NCBI GenBank assembly: GCA_014378805.1
Contig: JACMMY010000288.1
Coordinates: 1-14,454 of the forward strand
DNA: 14,454 nt
Origin: Moraxellaceae bacterium
GTDB lineage: Bacteria > Pseudomonadota > Gammaproteobacteria > Pseudomonadales > Moraxellaceae
Direction of reading: 5' to 3'
Shown: in pieces, positions 1 to 7,328 of the stretch
Layout: every line of letters begins with the position of its first letter
How positions within the stretch are numbered: position 1 is the first letter of the stretch
The notes under the pieces: model-generated
What the model was told of the DNA's origin: nothing
The model's database searches: none
Seen by the model: the letters and a program-made list of their open reading frames with translations, nothing else
Program-made: the position numbers and the translations under genes

Positions 1-29
1 GATACCACTCAATTTAGGATTTTTGCCCA

Positions 30-1436
30 ATGATCGACCCAATTTCCCTATCCGCTAAGCAGTCGGAAAATGCTGATGAAACAGCCCAACGAGAAGCGGT
101 AGAACACCCATCATTAAAAACGGCTTTGGGTTATTGGTTTAAATTGGGTTGGATTAGTTTTGGTGGACCTGCTGGACAAATTGCGTTGTTGCATGAAGAG
201 TTGGTGACTCGTCGGCATTGGATTTCTGAAAAGCGTTTTTTGCATGCGCTCAATTACTGCATGATTTTACCCGGCCCTGAGGCGCAGCAATTGGCGACTT
301 ATACGGGGTGGTTGTTGCATGGACGTTTAGGGGGCACCTTGGCAGGGGCATTATTTGTCTTGCCGTCACTGTTTATCTTGATGGCGCTTGCATGGATTTA
401 CATGGTTTGGGGGCATACGATTGTGCTCGCTGGCATCTTTGCTGGGATTAAACCCGCAGTGACCGTGATTGTGTTGCAAGCCGCTTGGCGATTAGGCACG
501 CGGGTGCTTAAACAAGCCGTGCTTTGGGGCGTCGCCGCGACTGCTTTTATCAGTGCGTTTTTGAATGTGCCATTTCCATTGGTGATTGCCTTGGCTGCAC
601 TGACAGGCTGGCTACTTGATCGTGCAGGTTATTTGTCGCCATCAATCGGCGGGCATGCAGCCTCAAATAAAGTAGAAAAACACCGATCAGCCCTCATTGA
701 TGATCACACTGCTGTACCCGAGCATGCGTTGCTCAAAGCGCGTTCAATCATTGGCGTGTTATTGATGGGTGTTGTTTTATGGGCTTTGCCGATTGGCACG
801 ATGGTCGCAATTTTGGGTGTTCAAGATCCATTAGTGCAGATGAGTTGGTTCTTTACTAAAGCGGCTTTGCTCACGTTTGGTGGTGCATACGCAGTGTTGC
901 CGTATGTGTATCAAGGTGCGGTGAATCATTATCATTGGTTGTCACCGACCCAGATGATTGATGGGCTGGCGCTAGGAGAAACAACGCCTGGGCCACTGAT
1001 TATGGTGGTGACGTTTGTGGCGTTTGTCGCGGGTTATCAGAACGTGATGTTGGGCGAAGGGCAGGCTTTGGCGGCAGGTATATTGGCGGCTGTTTTAACC
1101 ACTTGGTTTACTTTTTTACCGTCGTTTGTCTTTATTCTTGCAGGCGCACCGTTGGTTGAACGGACTCGGCAAATGCCGCGTTTGACTGCGCCATTGACGG
1201 GGATTTCTGCGGCGGTGGTGGGTTTTATTGTCAATCTCGCATTGTTTTTTGCGATTCATGTGTTGTGGCAAAATAATAATTTGCCAACGTCGTTTGAGAT
1301 GTTGTGGAGTGGTTTTAATTGGCCAGCTTTAGCAATTATGGCACTCGCTACAGCATTATTGTTTTGGCGTAAATGGGGGGTGATGCGGGTGTTGTTGGTC
1401 TGTGCAGCGATTGGGCTGGGGTTGTCTTGGGCTTGA
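30..1436 (+). CDS. chrA: Chromate efflux transporter, two-domain (long-chain) CHR family
   Basis: Inner-membrane protein of 468 residues. In characterised members of the family it exports chromate, lowering its cytoplasmic level. Two homologous CHR halves are visible. The first has FGGP at residues 44-47 and PGPEAQQ at 81-87. The second has FGGAYAVLPY at 283-292 and ETTPGPL at 317-323. Each half is followed by long hydrophobic stretches, and a polar linker lies at about 205-235. The length fits the long two-domain class with a somewhat extended N-terminus (about 30 polar residues before the first domain). The ATG is preceded by AGGA at 16-19, ten bases upstream. No partner such as chrB lies downstream; the next gene is convergent. 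Family assignment is firm, but the true substrate in this organism is inferred. Confidence 0.9.
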   Translation: MIDPISLSAKQSENADETAQREAVEHPSLKTALGYWFKLGWISFGGPAGQIALLHEELVTRRHWISEKRFLHALNYCMILPGPEAQQLATYTGWLLHGRLGGTLAGALFVLPSLFILMALAWIYMVWGHTIVLAGIFAGIKPAVTVIVLQAAWRLGTRVLKQAVLWGVAATAFISAFLNVPFPLVIALAALTGWLLDRAGYLSPSIGGHAASNKVEKHRSALIDDHTAVPEHALLKARSIIGVLLMGVVLWALPIGTMVAILGVQDPLVQMSWFFTKAALLTFGGAYAVLPYVYQGAVNHYHWLSPTQMIDGLALGETTPGPLIMVVTFVAFVAGYQNVMLGEGQALAAGILAAVLTTWFTFLPSFVFILAGAPLVERTRQMPRLTAPLTGISAAVVGFIVNLALFFAIHVLWQNNNLPTSFEMLWSGFNWPALAIMALATALLFWRKWGVMRVLLVCAAIGLGLSWA

Positions 1437-1490
1437 ATATTTTTTGAAATTTAGTTTTTATAATATTTTTTCAATACCTTCATTTATTGT

Positions 1491-1521
1491 CGATAGGGCT
1501 GGTTTGGAACCTGCCCCTACG
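1491..1521. repeat. Palindromic intergenic repeat, copy 1
   Basis: An imperfect GC-rich palindrome with arms resembling TAGGGCTGGTTT and AACCTGCCCCTA (several mismatches or wobbles), set in AT-rich intergenic DNA. It shares the pattern TAGGG..GGTT..AACC with the element at 1543-1569. This looks like a small mobile or REP-like repeat; the family is not identified. Confidence 0.5.
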
Positions 1522-1542
1522 CCTGAATCAAGGGGTCAATTT

Positions 1543-1569
1543 CGTAGGGTGGTTCTAAACCCATCCTCG
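1543..1569. repeat. Palindromic intergenic repeat, copy 2 (abuts gmk stop)
   Basis: A hairpin with left arm AGGGTGGTT and right arm AACCCATCCT (nine pairs including one wobble, one bulge and a three-base loop). It ends one base before the gmk stop codon on the opposite strand. With copy 1 it forms a doublet about 80 nt long that fills the gap between convergent chrA and gmk. It could act as a two-way transcription barrier, but neither strand has a T-run after it. Confidence 0.5.
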
Positions 1570-2181
1570 CTAATTCAACAACCCAATCAATAAATCTTGT
1601 TGGCGTACAACCTGCTGCGATTCAGTCAAACGCGCTGCACGAATAATGGATTGCAGATCAAGGAGTGCATCATAAAACTCGTCGTTCACAATCAAGTAAT
1701 CAAAGCTGACATGTTGGCGCATTTCTTCGACGGCACCACTCAGACGGGTTTCAATCACTTCGGCGCTGTCTTGCCCCCTGCACGAAAGTCGTTGACGCAG
1801 TGCGGCTAAACTGGGCGGAATAATAAAAATTTGAATGGAATTTGGAAAAATTTTACGAACTTGCTCAGCGCCTTGCCAATCAATCTCAAGTAAAACATCA
1901 TGACCTTGTTCAAGTTGGCTGGTGATACCAGTATGACTCGTGCCATAGTAATTGCTGAATACTTCTGCATGTTCGACAAAATAACCATCACAAATCATTT
2001 CGACAAATCGATCTTTAGGGGTAAAGTGATAGTGTACGCCGTCGACTTCACCCGGTCGGCTGGTGCGCGTCGTATGTGAAATGGATAGGGTCAGATCTTT
2101 AGTTTGTTCAAGCAGTGCTTTGACCAGTGATGTTTTTCCAGTGCCTGATGCTGCTGCAACAACAAATAATAAACCCGCCAT
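1570..2181 (-). CDS. gmk: Guanylate kinase
   Basis: Cytoplasmic enzyme of 203 residues that phosphorylates GMP to GDP with ATP; E. coli Gmk has 207. The P-loop is SGTGKTS at residues 12-18. The GMP-binding segment SHTTRTSRPGE follows at 35-45. The Walker-B-like LLEIDWQGA lies at 97-105, the lid arginine region RGQDS at 135-139, and VNDEF at 165-169. The first glycine of the usual GPSGxGK loop is alanine here, a form I recall from Acinetobacter. The ATG has GGAGA about seven bases upstream. The gene is divergent from ispH. rpoZ, a frequent gmk neighbour elsewhere, is not downstream; the convergent chrA is. Confidence 0.96.
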   Translation of the reverse strand: MAGLLFVVAAASGTGKTSLVKALLEQTKDLTLSISHTTRTSRPGEVDGVHYHFTPKDRFVEMICDGYFVEHAEVFSNYYGTSHTGITSQLEQGHDVLLEIDWQGAEQVRKIFPNSIQIFIIPPSLAALRQRLSCRGQDSAEVIETRLSGAVEEMRQHVSFDYLIVNDEFYDALLDLQSIIRAARLTESQQVVRQQDLLIGLLN

Positions 2182-2209
2182 GATAGTTCTCCAAATCTGT
2201 TACTTGTTA

Positions 2210-2239
2210 AGTGTATTTTCTATTTTAGCGCCATGTTAA
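2210..2239 (-). promoter_or_regulatory. Putative gmk promoter
   Basis: Read on the minus strand: a -35-like TTAACA (complement of 2234-2239), an 18-nt spacer, and a -10-like TACACT (complement of 2210-2215), about 28 nt before the gmk start. Matches are moderate (5/6 and 4/6). Confidence 0.35.
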
Positions 2240-2260
2240 AAGACGTGTTAAAATTAGAGA

Positions 2261-2275
2261 TGATCATTGTGATCA
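2261..2275. promoter_or_regulatory. TGATCA-TTG-TGATCA symmetric element upstream of ispH
   Basis: Two copies of the palindrome TGATCA are separated by three bases, giving a 15-bp inverted repeat in the gmk/ispH divergent gap. A -10-like TATAGT (2277-2282) follows directly, so a protein bound here would overlap the probable ispH promoter. No regulator is identified. Confidence 0.3.
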
Positions 2276-2286
2276 ATATAGTACAC

Positions 2287-2297
2287 AAACGATAGAA
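2287..2297 (+). repeat. AAACGATAGAA motif, copy upstream of ispH
   Basis: Exact 11-mer also found at 7268-7278 and, on the minus strand, at 5910-5920, each time in the region just upstream of a core gene. Here it lies about 60 nt before the ispH start and in the same orientation as the gene. Function unknown. Confidence 0.4.
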
Positions 2298-2358
2298 TCA
2301 TGAAGTGATTTTTTATTTTGCCTACTTGCAACCCTTCATTGTCAAAAGAGAGACCGTC

Positions 2359-3309
2359 ATGGACATCGTATTAGCCAATCCGCGTGGTTTTTGTGCAGGG
2401 GTAGACCGTGCCATCGCGATTGTGAATCGTGCGTTGGAAGTATTCGGTGCACCCATCTATGTCAGACATGAAGTAGTTCACAATAAATTTGTGGTGGATG
2501 ATTTGCGCGAGCGCGGCGCTGTGTTTGTCGAAGAATTACACCAAGTACCCGATGATGCAATTGTGATTTTTAGTGCGCATGGGGTTTCCAAAGCGGTGCA
2601 AATTGAAGCTGCACGACGTGGGCTTAAGGTGTTTGACGCAACGTGTCCATTGGTCACGAAAGTCCATATTGAAGTGACGCGTTATGCGAGAGAGGGTGTT
2701 GATGCGATTTTGATTGGTCATCAAGGTCATCCCGAAGTTGAGGGAACCATGGGACAATACGATACGAGTCATGGCGGTAAGATTTTTTTGGTAGAAGATG
2801 AAGAAGATGTAGCAGCATTGCAAGTACGCGAGGAGCGTAAGCTTGCATTTGTAACGCAAACCACCTTGTCGATGGATGATACGGCACGAGTCATTGATGC
2901 ACTGCGTCAGCGCTTCCCTGAGATTCAAGGGCCGCGTAAAGATGATATCTGTTATGCCACGCAAAATCGTCAAGATGCAGTGCGCGATTTATCGAAAAAA
3001 GCACAGGTGATCTTAGTCGTCGGTTCACCGAATTCGTCTAACTCGAACCGCTTACGTGAATTAGCTGAGCGTGAAGGGGCTGAAGCTTATCTGGTCGATA
3101 ATGCTCAACAAATGCAACTTTCATGGTTTGATGGGGTTGAACATGTTGGTGTCACCGCTGGTGCATCTGCACCAGAGATTTTGATTAGCCAAGTAATTGA
3201 ACGCTTACGGGAGTGGGGCGGATTGACGCCGATTGAGTTGGCGGGGCGTGAAGAAAATGTGGTGTTCTCCATGCCGAAAGAACTGCGTATAGCGATCACG
3301 CAAGTTTAA
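2359..3309 (+). CDS. ispH: 4-hydroxy-3-methylbut-2-enyl diphosphate reductase (LytB)
   Basis: Last enzyme of the MEP isoprenoid pathway. It is a [4Fe-4S] cytoplasmic reductase that converts HMBPP to IPP and DMAPP. From the ATG at 2359 the protein has 316 residues, the same length as the E. coli enzyme. The three cluster cysteines are C12 (PRGFCAGV), C96 (DATCPLV) and C198 (DICYATQ). The substrate-binding residues H41, H74 and H124 and the catalytic E126 (GHPEVEGT) are all present. The frame stays open upstream to a GTG at 2305, but MDIVLANPRGFCAG is the conserved N-terminus. A purine-rich AGAGAG sits about seven bases before the chosen ATG. Confidence 0.97.
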   Translation: MDIVLANPRGFCAGVDRAIAIVNRALEVFGAPIYVRHEVVHNKFVVDDLRERGAVFVEELHQVPDDAIVIFSAHGVSKAVQIEAARRGLKVFDATCPLVTKVHIEVTRYAREGVDAILIGHQGHPEVEGTMGQYDTSHGGKIFLVEDEEDVAALQVREERKLAFVTQTTLSMDDTARVIDALRQRFPEIQGPRKDDICYATQNRQDAVRDLSKKAQVILVVGSPNSSNSNRLRELAEREGAEAYLVDNAQQMQLSWFDGVEHVGVTAGASAPEILISQVIERLREWGGLTPIELAGREENVVFSMPKELRIAITQV

Positions 3310-3315
3310 TCGAAT

Positions 3316-3333
3316 CTACGGTTAAAGCCGTGG
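3316..3333. terminator. Weak hairpin between convergent ispH and START gene
   Basis: CTACGG and CCGTGG can pair around a six-base loop, including one G-T pair, in the 28-nt space between two convergent stop codons. There is no clear T-run on either side, so its role as a two-way terminator rests mainly on position. Confidence 0.25.
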
Positions 3334-3337
3334 CGGA

Positions 3338-4018
3338 TTATTGCGGTTCTTTCACGCCTTCAACGGTCATTTTTTGATATTTGGAAGATTTTACGTAGGA
3401 CTGCATATTTTTGAGCATCTGGTAGGGTTGCTCTTGCACAAATAGGTTGACGACAAAAATCGGCAAAAGTCCGTTCGGGTAAGCGTATCCACTATTAATC
3501 ACTTCGACCTGTGGCTTGCCTGCTGCAGTTTTTGGTAAGGTTTTAAACGTCCAAGAACCTTCATAACGATCCAGACGAATAAAGTTCTTGCGGACGGGTA
3601 CGCGAGGATCTTCAACGACTCGATCGATAATGATGACCGAACCGTCTGCATTTTGATTCATTCGCCCTGCTAAGACTACATCACGATTGCTCAAGGGAAA
3701 AGGAAAGTTGACATCCAAACGGATCTTAAATTCCCCGTTTTGGTTCATGCGATCAAGTATGAGGATATTCCCGATGTAAGTTGCCCATTTAGCAATATGA
3801 TCGGTATCCATCACCACGCCCACAGCACCTGAGAGCGTACTTTCTACGACTGTTCTCGCGCGATAGTTGACAACGGCATTGCCTGGTTTTTTAAATGTCC
3901 AAACTTTGACGCCGTCGCGATCAATAGTCAATTTTTCTTGAGGCTGTACTTCAGCATTGGCCTGTATTGAGCACAATGTGGCGACGAAAAATAAGATGGT
4001 GCTCAAAGGTCTTTTCAT
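3338..4018 (-). CDS. Exported START-domain (SRPBCC) lipid-binding-like protein, copy 1
   Basis: A 226-residue protein with a signal peptide of about 22 residues (MKRPLSTILFF..., cleavage after QANA), so it is probably periplasmic. The rest is a single START/StAR-type domain. It has the segment NFPFPLSNRDVV that resembles the PxPLxxRD signature of START proteins. Further landmarks are MDTDHIAKW, RLDRYEGSWTF and SGYAYPNGLLPIFVVNLFV. START folds hold a hydrophobic ligand such as a lipid or sterol; no ligand can be inferred here. The start at 4018 is chosen because AGGG lies seven bases upstream and the signal peptide then begins with MKR; an ATG six codons earlier has no ribosome site. It is about 64% identical, without gaps, to the neighbouring copy at 4314-5012 (hand alignment of about 200 residues). 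Confidence 0.8.
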   Translation of the reverse strand: MKRPLSTILFFVATLCSIQANAEVQPQEKLTIDRDGVKVWTFKKPGNAVVNYRARTVVESTLSGAVGVVMDTDHIAKWATYIGNILILDRMNQNGEFKIRLDVNFPFPLSNRDVVLAGRMNQNADGSVIIIDRVVEDPRVPVRKNFIRLDRYEGSWTFKTLPKTAAGKPQVEVINSGYAYPNGLLPIFVVNLFVQEQPYQMLKNMQSYVKSSKYQKMTVEGVKEPQ

Positions 4019-4163
4019 TGGTATCCCTACAGTCATAAATCTAATGATAGTACGATTAGACTAAGGTATTTTTTGAGTGACAGCAACTGCTGCGTATTAG
4101 TAGCTTTTAAGATTTAACATCACTTTTTAATGTTCAAAGCAGAAAATATCGTTTTTCTTGAAC

Positions 4164-4207
4164 AAAAAAATCAACATCTTCTTTAACATAAGGGTCTTAG
4201 AAGATGT
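4164..4207 (-). terminator. Probable intrinsic terminator downstream of START copy 2
   Basis: On the minus strand a perfect nine-pair stem (ACATCTTCT with AGAAGATGT) encloses a 16-nt loop and is followed by TGATTTTTTT. It lies about 107 nt past the stop of the upstream START gene and before START copy 1. It would separate the two paralogues into different transcripts. The stem is AT-rich and the loop large, so strength is uncertain. I see no strong promoter for copy 1 in the remaining space (4019-4163). Confidence 0.45.
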
Positions 4208-4313
4208 GTTTTGTGATTTTAGATGGCGCTTGAATTGACGTCATCTACGAAATTTTTTGTACATAATCTCACGTGAAGACGATTGCATGTTGTGCTATGA
4301 ATTGCGACAGCGA

Positions 4314-5012
4314 TCAACTTGTTCCTTTCACGGCGAGTGTTTCTTTGACGCCGACGACTGTAGCTTGCTGATATCGGGTGTTTTTTACATAGCTCTTCAT
4401 GTTGCGCAACATTTCAAAAGGCTGTTGTTGCACAAATAAATTCACGATCGCAATGGGTAGTAATCCATTGGGCGCTGCATATCCACTCGCAGTGACTTCT
4501 ACTTGAGGTTTGCCAGCAGCATTTTTTGGTAACGACTTAAATTCCCATAGGCCTTGGAAGTGATCAATACGAATATAATCTGAACGAACGGGTAAGCGCG
4601 CGTCTACCGTGGAATCACTTTTGATCGTGACGATGCCGTCGGCATTTTGATTCATTCGACTGGTGAGTACCACATCACGATTTTTTAATGGAAATGGGAA
4701 ATTGAGATCCATACGAAGTGTGACTACGCCATTCTGATTCGTGAGATCCAGCACCAATGCCTTACCCGTATAAGGCGCCCACTCTGCACTATGATCGGTA
4801 TCCATTACCATTGCCACTGCACCTGAGAGGCTACTCTCAAGAATAGTCGTTGCACGGTAATTCACGCTGGGATTGCCCGATTGTCGATAAGTCCATACTT
4901 TCACGCCGTCGCGGTCAATCGTGAGACGCGGTTGAGGTTGGGTATCAGCCCATGCGCTTACTGCGGCAAATGTCGATGCCGCGAGTAGGATTGTGGATAT
5001 CGTTTTTTTCAT
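4314..5012 (-). CDS. Exported START-domain (SRPBCC) lipid-binding-like protein, copy 2
   Basis: A 232-residue protein with a clear signal peptide (MKKTISTILLAAS..., cleavage after SAWA at about residue 22) and one START-type domain. Conserved landmarks shared with copy 1 include LTIDRDGVKVWT, VMDTDH, NFPFPLKNRDVV, RMNQNADG, AAGKPQVEV and PNGLLPI. The open frame reaches back into dapB, but the start at 5012 gives the signal peptide and has AGGGAAG about six bases upstream. Only 62 nt separate it from the dapB stop, with no terminator seen, so it is probably transcribed with dapB. Compared with copy 1 it has a seven-residue C-terminal tail (LAVKGTS). The fold call is confident; the ligand and role are unknown. 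Confidence 0.82.
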   Translation of the reverse strand: MKKTISTILLAASTFAAVSAWADTQPQPRLTIDRDGVKVWTYRQSGNPSVNYRATTILESSLSGAVAMVMDTDHSAEWAPYTGKALVLDLTNQNGVVTLRMDLNFPFPLKNRDVVLTSRMNQNADGIVTIKSDSTVDARLPVRSDYIRIDHFQGLWEFKSLPKNAAGKPQVEVTASGYAAPNGLLPIAIVNLFVQQQPFEMLRNMKSYVKNTRYQQATVVGVKETLAVKGTS

Positions 5013-5074
5013 GTTCTTCCCTAGATTCATGGGTTTTTTGATCAGCATGCCGATTAAAGGAAGGCAGAGTAACC

Positions 5075-5884
5075 TTATTTGAGACCTAACACATCTTGCA
5101 TATCGTAACGAGATGGCGTTTTTTGTGTCGCCCAAATTGCTGCACGCACTGCGCCCACGGCGAAATTCATCCGACTGGTCGCCATATGTTTAATTTCAAA
5201 GCGCTCACCTTCGCCGATAAACATGACGGTGTGTTCGCCGACAATGTCTCCGCCGCGAATTGTTTCAAAACCAATGGTTTGACGATCACGGGCGCCAGTA
5301 TGACCTTCGCGTCCATAAACTGCGACCTTCTTAAGATCGCGTCCAAGTGCGCCCGCTACCGCTTGACCCATCATGAAGGCGGTACCTGACGGCGCGTCAA
5401 CTTTATGGCGATGATGCGCTTCGATGATTTCAATATCGACGCTGTCCCCAAATGCTTGAGCTGCTAATGCAAGTAGTTTAAGTGAAACATTGACCCCGAC
5501 TGAATAGTTCTGGGCGTAGACGACAGGAATGTTTAGCGCAGCTTGATCAATCTGTTGAAATTGCGTTTCATTTAACCCAGTCGTACCAATGACAATCGCT
5601 TTACCCGCAGATTGACAAATGGCAAGATGATGCATGGTTGCAGTTGGGGCAGTAAAATCAATGACCACATCGCACTGATTAATCACGCTGGCTAAATCAC
5701 TCACCACCATGACACCATTTTTTCCGATCCCCGCCATTTCACCAGCGTCAGTGCCGAGCAAGGAGCTGTTTGGTTGCTCAACGGCGGCAGCAAGTGTCGC
5801 ACCTGCTTCCGAAACAGCTTGAATGAGTGTGCGTCCCATACGGCCGCTAGCACCTAAAATGCCGATTCTTGTGGGTGTAGTCAT
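5075..5884 (-). CDS. dapB: 4-hydroxy-tetrahydrodipicolinate reductase
   Basis: NAD(P)H-dependent cytoplasmic reductase of the diaminopimelate/lysine pathway; it supplies DAP for peptidoglycan. 269 residues from the ATG at 5884 (E. coli has 273). The nucleotide-binding loop is GASGRMG at 11-17. DFTAP lies at 76-80, GTTGL at 100-104 and QNYSVGVN at 125-132. The catalytic segment EAHHRHKVDAPSGTA at 155-169 holds H157 and K161, equivalent to H159 and K163 of E. coli. The frame opens at a GTG (5899) and an ATG (5893), but GAGGA at 5893-5897 is correctly spaced (eight bases) only for 5884. It lies downstream of dnaJ on the same strand, but a terminator separates them. Confidence 0.96.
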   Translation of the reverse strand: MTTPTRIGILGASGRMGRTLIQAVSEAGATLAAAVEQPNSSLLGTDAGEMAGIGKNGVMVVSDLASVINQCDVVIDFTAPTATMHHLAICQSAGKAIVIGTTGLNETQFQQIDQAALNIPVVYAQNYSVGVNVSLKLLALAAQAFGDSVDIEIIEAHHRHKVDAPSGTAFMMGQAVAGALGRDLKKVAVYGREGHTGARDRQTIGFETIRGGDIVGEHTVMFIGEGERFEIKHMATSRMNFAVGAVRAAIWATQKTPSRYDMQDVLGLK

Positions 5885-5909
5885 GGTAATCATCCTCACA
5901 AATACAGGC

Positions 5910-5920
5910 TTCTATCGTTT
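5910..5920 (-). repeat. AAACGATAGAA motif, copy upstream of dapB
   Basis: Minus-strand copy of the 11-mer seen upstream of ispH and dnaJ. It lies 25 nt before the dapB start and in the same orientation as the gene, within the probable 5' leader. Confidence 0.4.
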
Positions 5921-5966
5921 ATAAGTGAAGTGCTGTATTCTATTTTTAAAAAAAAGAGTGGGCTGG

Positions 5967-5998
5967 ATTGTAGCCGATAAATGTTCTAAGTGTGTCAA
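5967..5998 (-). promoter_or_regulatory. Putative dapB promoter
   Basis: Minus strand: a perfect TTGACA (complement of 5993-5998) and a good TACAAT (complement of 5967-5972), but with a 20-nt spacer that is longer than usual. It would give a leader of about 75 nt containing the AAACGATAGAA motif. It starts downstream of the dnaJ terminator, as expected for an independent dapB transcript. Confidence 0.45.
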
Positions 5999-6048
5999 CC
6001 AAGTCGAACAATATCTTTGCTGACTCCAGCTCATTTGCATGATGTGAG

Positions 6049-6094
6049 ATAAAATAACCACCCGAAGGAAGCATATCCAACGAGTGGTTATTTT
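6049..6094 (-). terminator. Intrinsic terminator of dnaJ
   Basis: A perfect 11-pair stem (AAAATAACCAC with GTGGTTATTTT), extended by two more pairs across one mismatch, around a loop of about 18 nt. On the minus strand the right arm itself ends in TTATTTT and is followed by ATC. It starts 16 nt after the dnaJ stop. Confidence 0.75.
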
Positions 6095-6110
6095 GTTGTT
6101 ACACTCTTTA

Positions 6111-7241
6111 TTAAGAAAAAAGCTCAGTGATTTTATCAAAGAATGATTTCTTATTCGGCGATTGTTCACCATTTTCCATAGAGACTTGAAGATCGCGTAG
6201 CAAATCTTTTTGGTGATTGGTTAAATTGACAGGTGTTTCTACCGTGACACGGCAAAGTAGGTCGCCGGTCATCGATGTGCGGATAGGCTTAACGCCTTTA
6301 CCGCGCAATCGGAATAAACGACCCGTTTGCGTGCCTTCTGGAATTTTAAGATTCACACGGCCATCGAGCGTTGGGATTTCAACATCTTTGCCTAGTGCCG
6401 CATCGGTAAAGCTAATCGGCACTTCCATATACAGATCTGCGCCATCACGTTGGAACATGTTGTGCTCGCGGACAACTATTTCTACGTATAAATCACCGGC
6501 TTGAACGCCTGCGCCGCCTGCTTCACCTTCGCCAGTCAGACGTACGCGATCACCGTTGTCTACACCCGCTGGAATACTAACCTCTAGCGTCCGTGATTTA
6601 TCTTTAACGCCGCTACCATGGCAGGTATTGCAAGGGTTTTTAACCGTTTTGCCACGACCATGACACGTTGGGCAAGTTTGATTAACGGCAAAAAATCCTT
6701 GTTGCATACGGACTTGGCCTGCACCTTTACACATGCCACAGGTTTGTACATCATTTGAATTTTTTGCGCCCTTACCGTCACAGGTTGTACATGCAGCAGG
6801 TGCGGTGAAAGTAACGTTCTTTTTCACGCCTTTCACGGCTTCTTCAAGTGATAGTTCCATTACGTAACGTAAATCTGCTCCACGTCGCTGTCGTTGTTGC
6901 CCACCTCCTTGCCCCCCGCGACCGCTGAAAATATCACCAAATAAATCACCAAACTGTCCGAATATATCGTGCGCATTGCCACCATGAAAGCCGCCACCAC
7001 CCATACCGCCCATGCCATCAAATGCAGCGTGTCCCATGCGATCATAAGCAGCGCGTTTTTCGGCATCAGAGAGAATTTCGTAAGCTTCCGAAGCTTCTTT
7101 GAATTTTGCTTCTGCGCTACTGTCATCCGGGTTGCGGTCAGGATGATATTTCATCGCCAGTTTTCGATAGGCTTTTTTGATTTCGTCTTCGCTTGAGCCT
7201 TTAGATACACCAAGGATTTCGTAATAATCACGCTTCGCCAT
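6111..7241 (-). CDS. dnaJ: Chaperone protein DnaJ (Hsp40)
   Basis: Co-chaperone of 376 residues that stimulates the DnaK ATPase and delivers unfolded clients; E. coli DnaJ also has 376. Domain order is complete. The J domain occupies 1-70 with HPD at 33-35 and a G/F-rich segment follows at about 75-115. Four zinc-finger repeats of the form CxxCxGxG have cysteine pairs 151/154, 168/171, 190/193 and 204/207. The C-terminal substrate-binding domains follow. The start MAKRDYYEILGV is the family N-terminus; a GTG four codons earlier is less likely. GGAG lies 11 nt upstream, a long spacing. dnaK and grpE are not adjacent, so dnaJ is its own transcription unit, with a sigma-32 promoter and its own terminator. 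Confidence 0.97.
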   Translation of the reverse strand: MAKRDYYEILGVSKGSSEDEIKKAYRKLAMKYHPDRNPDDSSAEAKFKEASEAYEILSDAEKRAAYDRMGHAAFDGMGGMGGGGFHGGNAHDIFGQFGDLFGDIFSGRGGQGGGQQRQRRGADLRYVMELSLEEAVKGVKKNVTFTAPAACTTCDGKGAKNSNDVQTCGMCKGAGQVRMQQGFFAVNQTCPTCHGRGKTVKNPCNTCHGSGVKDKSRTLEVSIPAGVDNGDRVRLTGEGEAGGAGVQAGDLYVEIVVREHNMFQRDGADLYMEVPISFTDAALGKDVEIPTLDGRVNLKIPEGTQTGRLFRLRGKGVKPIRTSMTGDLLCRVTVETPVNLTNHQKDLLRDLQVSMENGEQSPNKKSFFDKITELFS

Positions 7242-7267
7242 GAGCGGTAACACTCCACAAAAATATA

Positions 7268-7278
7268 AAACGATAGAA
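7268..7278 (+). repeat. AAACGATAGAA motif, copy upstream of dnaJ
   Basis: Exact copy of the 11-mer at 2287-2297. It lies 26 nt before the dnaJ start but runs opposite to the gene, inside the expected leader downstream of the sigma-32 promoter. Confidence 0.4.
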
Positions 7279-7299
7279 ATAAGGGTAATGACCGCTTGT

Positions 7300-7325
7300 T
7301 GGGGGCGTTTGCCACACTTTTCAAG
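7300..7325 (-). promoter_or_regulatory. Sigma-32 (heat-shock) promoter of dnaJ
   Basis: Minus strand: CTTGAA (complement of 7320-7325), 14 nt, then CCCCCA (complement of 7300-7305). This matches the RpoH consensus CTTGAA-N11-16-CCCCAT in both boxes and spacing. Transcription would start about 50 nt before the dnaJ ATG. It predicts heat induction of dnaJ alone. Confidence 0.75.
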
Positions 7326-7328
7326 AGA

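Noticed and set aside
1402..1593. Plus-strand frame ending RAGLEPAPTPESRG... across the chrA/gmk gap
   Set aside because: It starts within chrA and crosses the palindromic repeats into gmk; the peptide is a by-product of repeat sequence.
2536..2973. 145-codon open frame on the minus strand inside ispH
   Set aside because: It lies wholly within a certain gene on the other strand, and its translation has no recognisable domain or ribosome site.
4257..4439. Small plus-strand frame between the START genes
   Set aside because: It mostly overlaps START copy 2 in antisense and has no supporting ribosome site or similarity.
5013..5135. N-terminal extension of START copy 2 into dapB
   Set aside because: It would overlap dapB and bury the signal peptide; the start at 5012 has a good ribosome site.
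5096..5389. 97-codon plus-strand frame within dapB
   Set aside because: Antisense shadow of dapB, a well supported gene.
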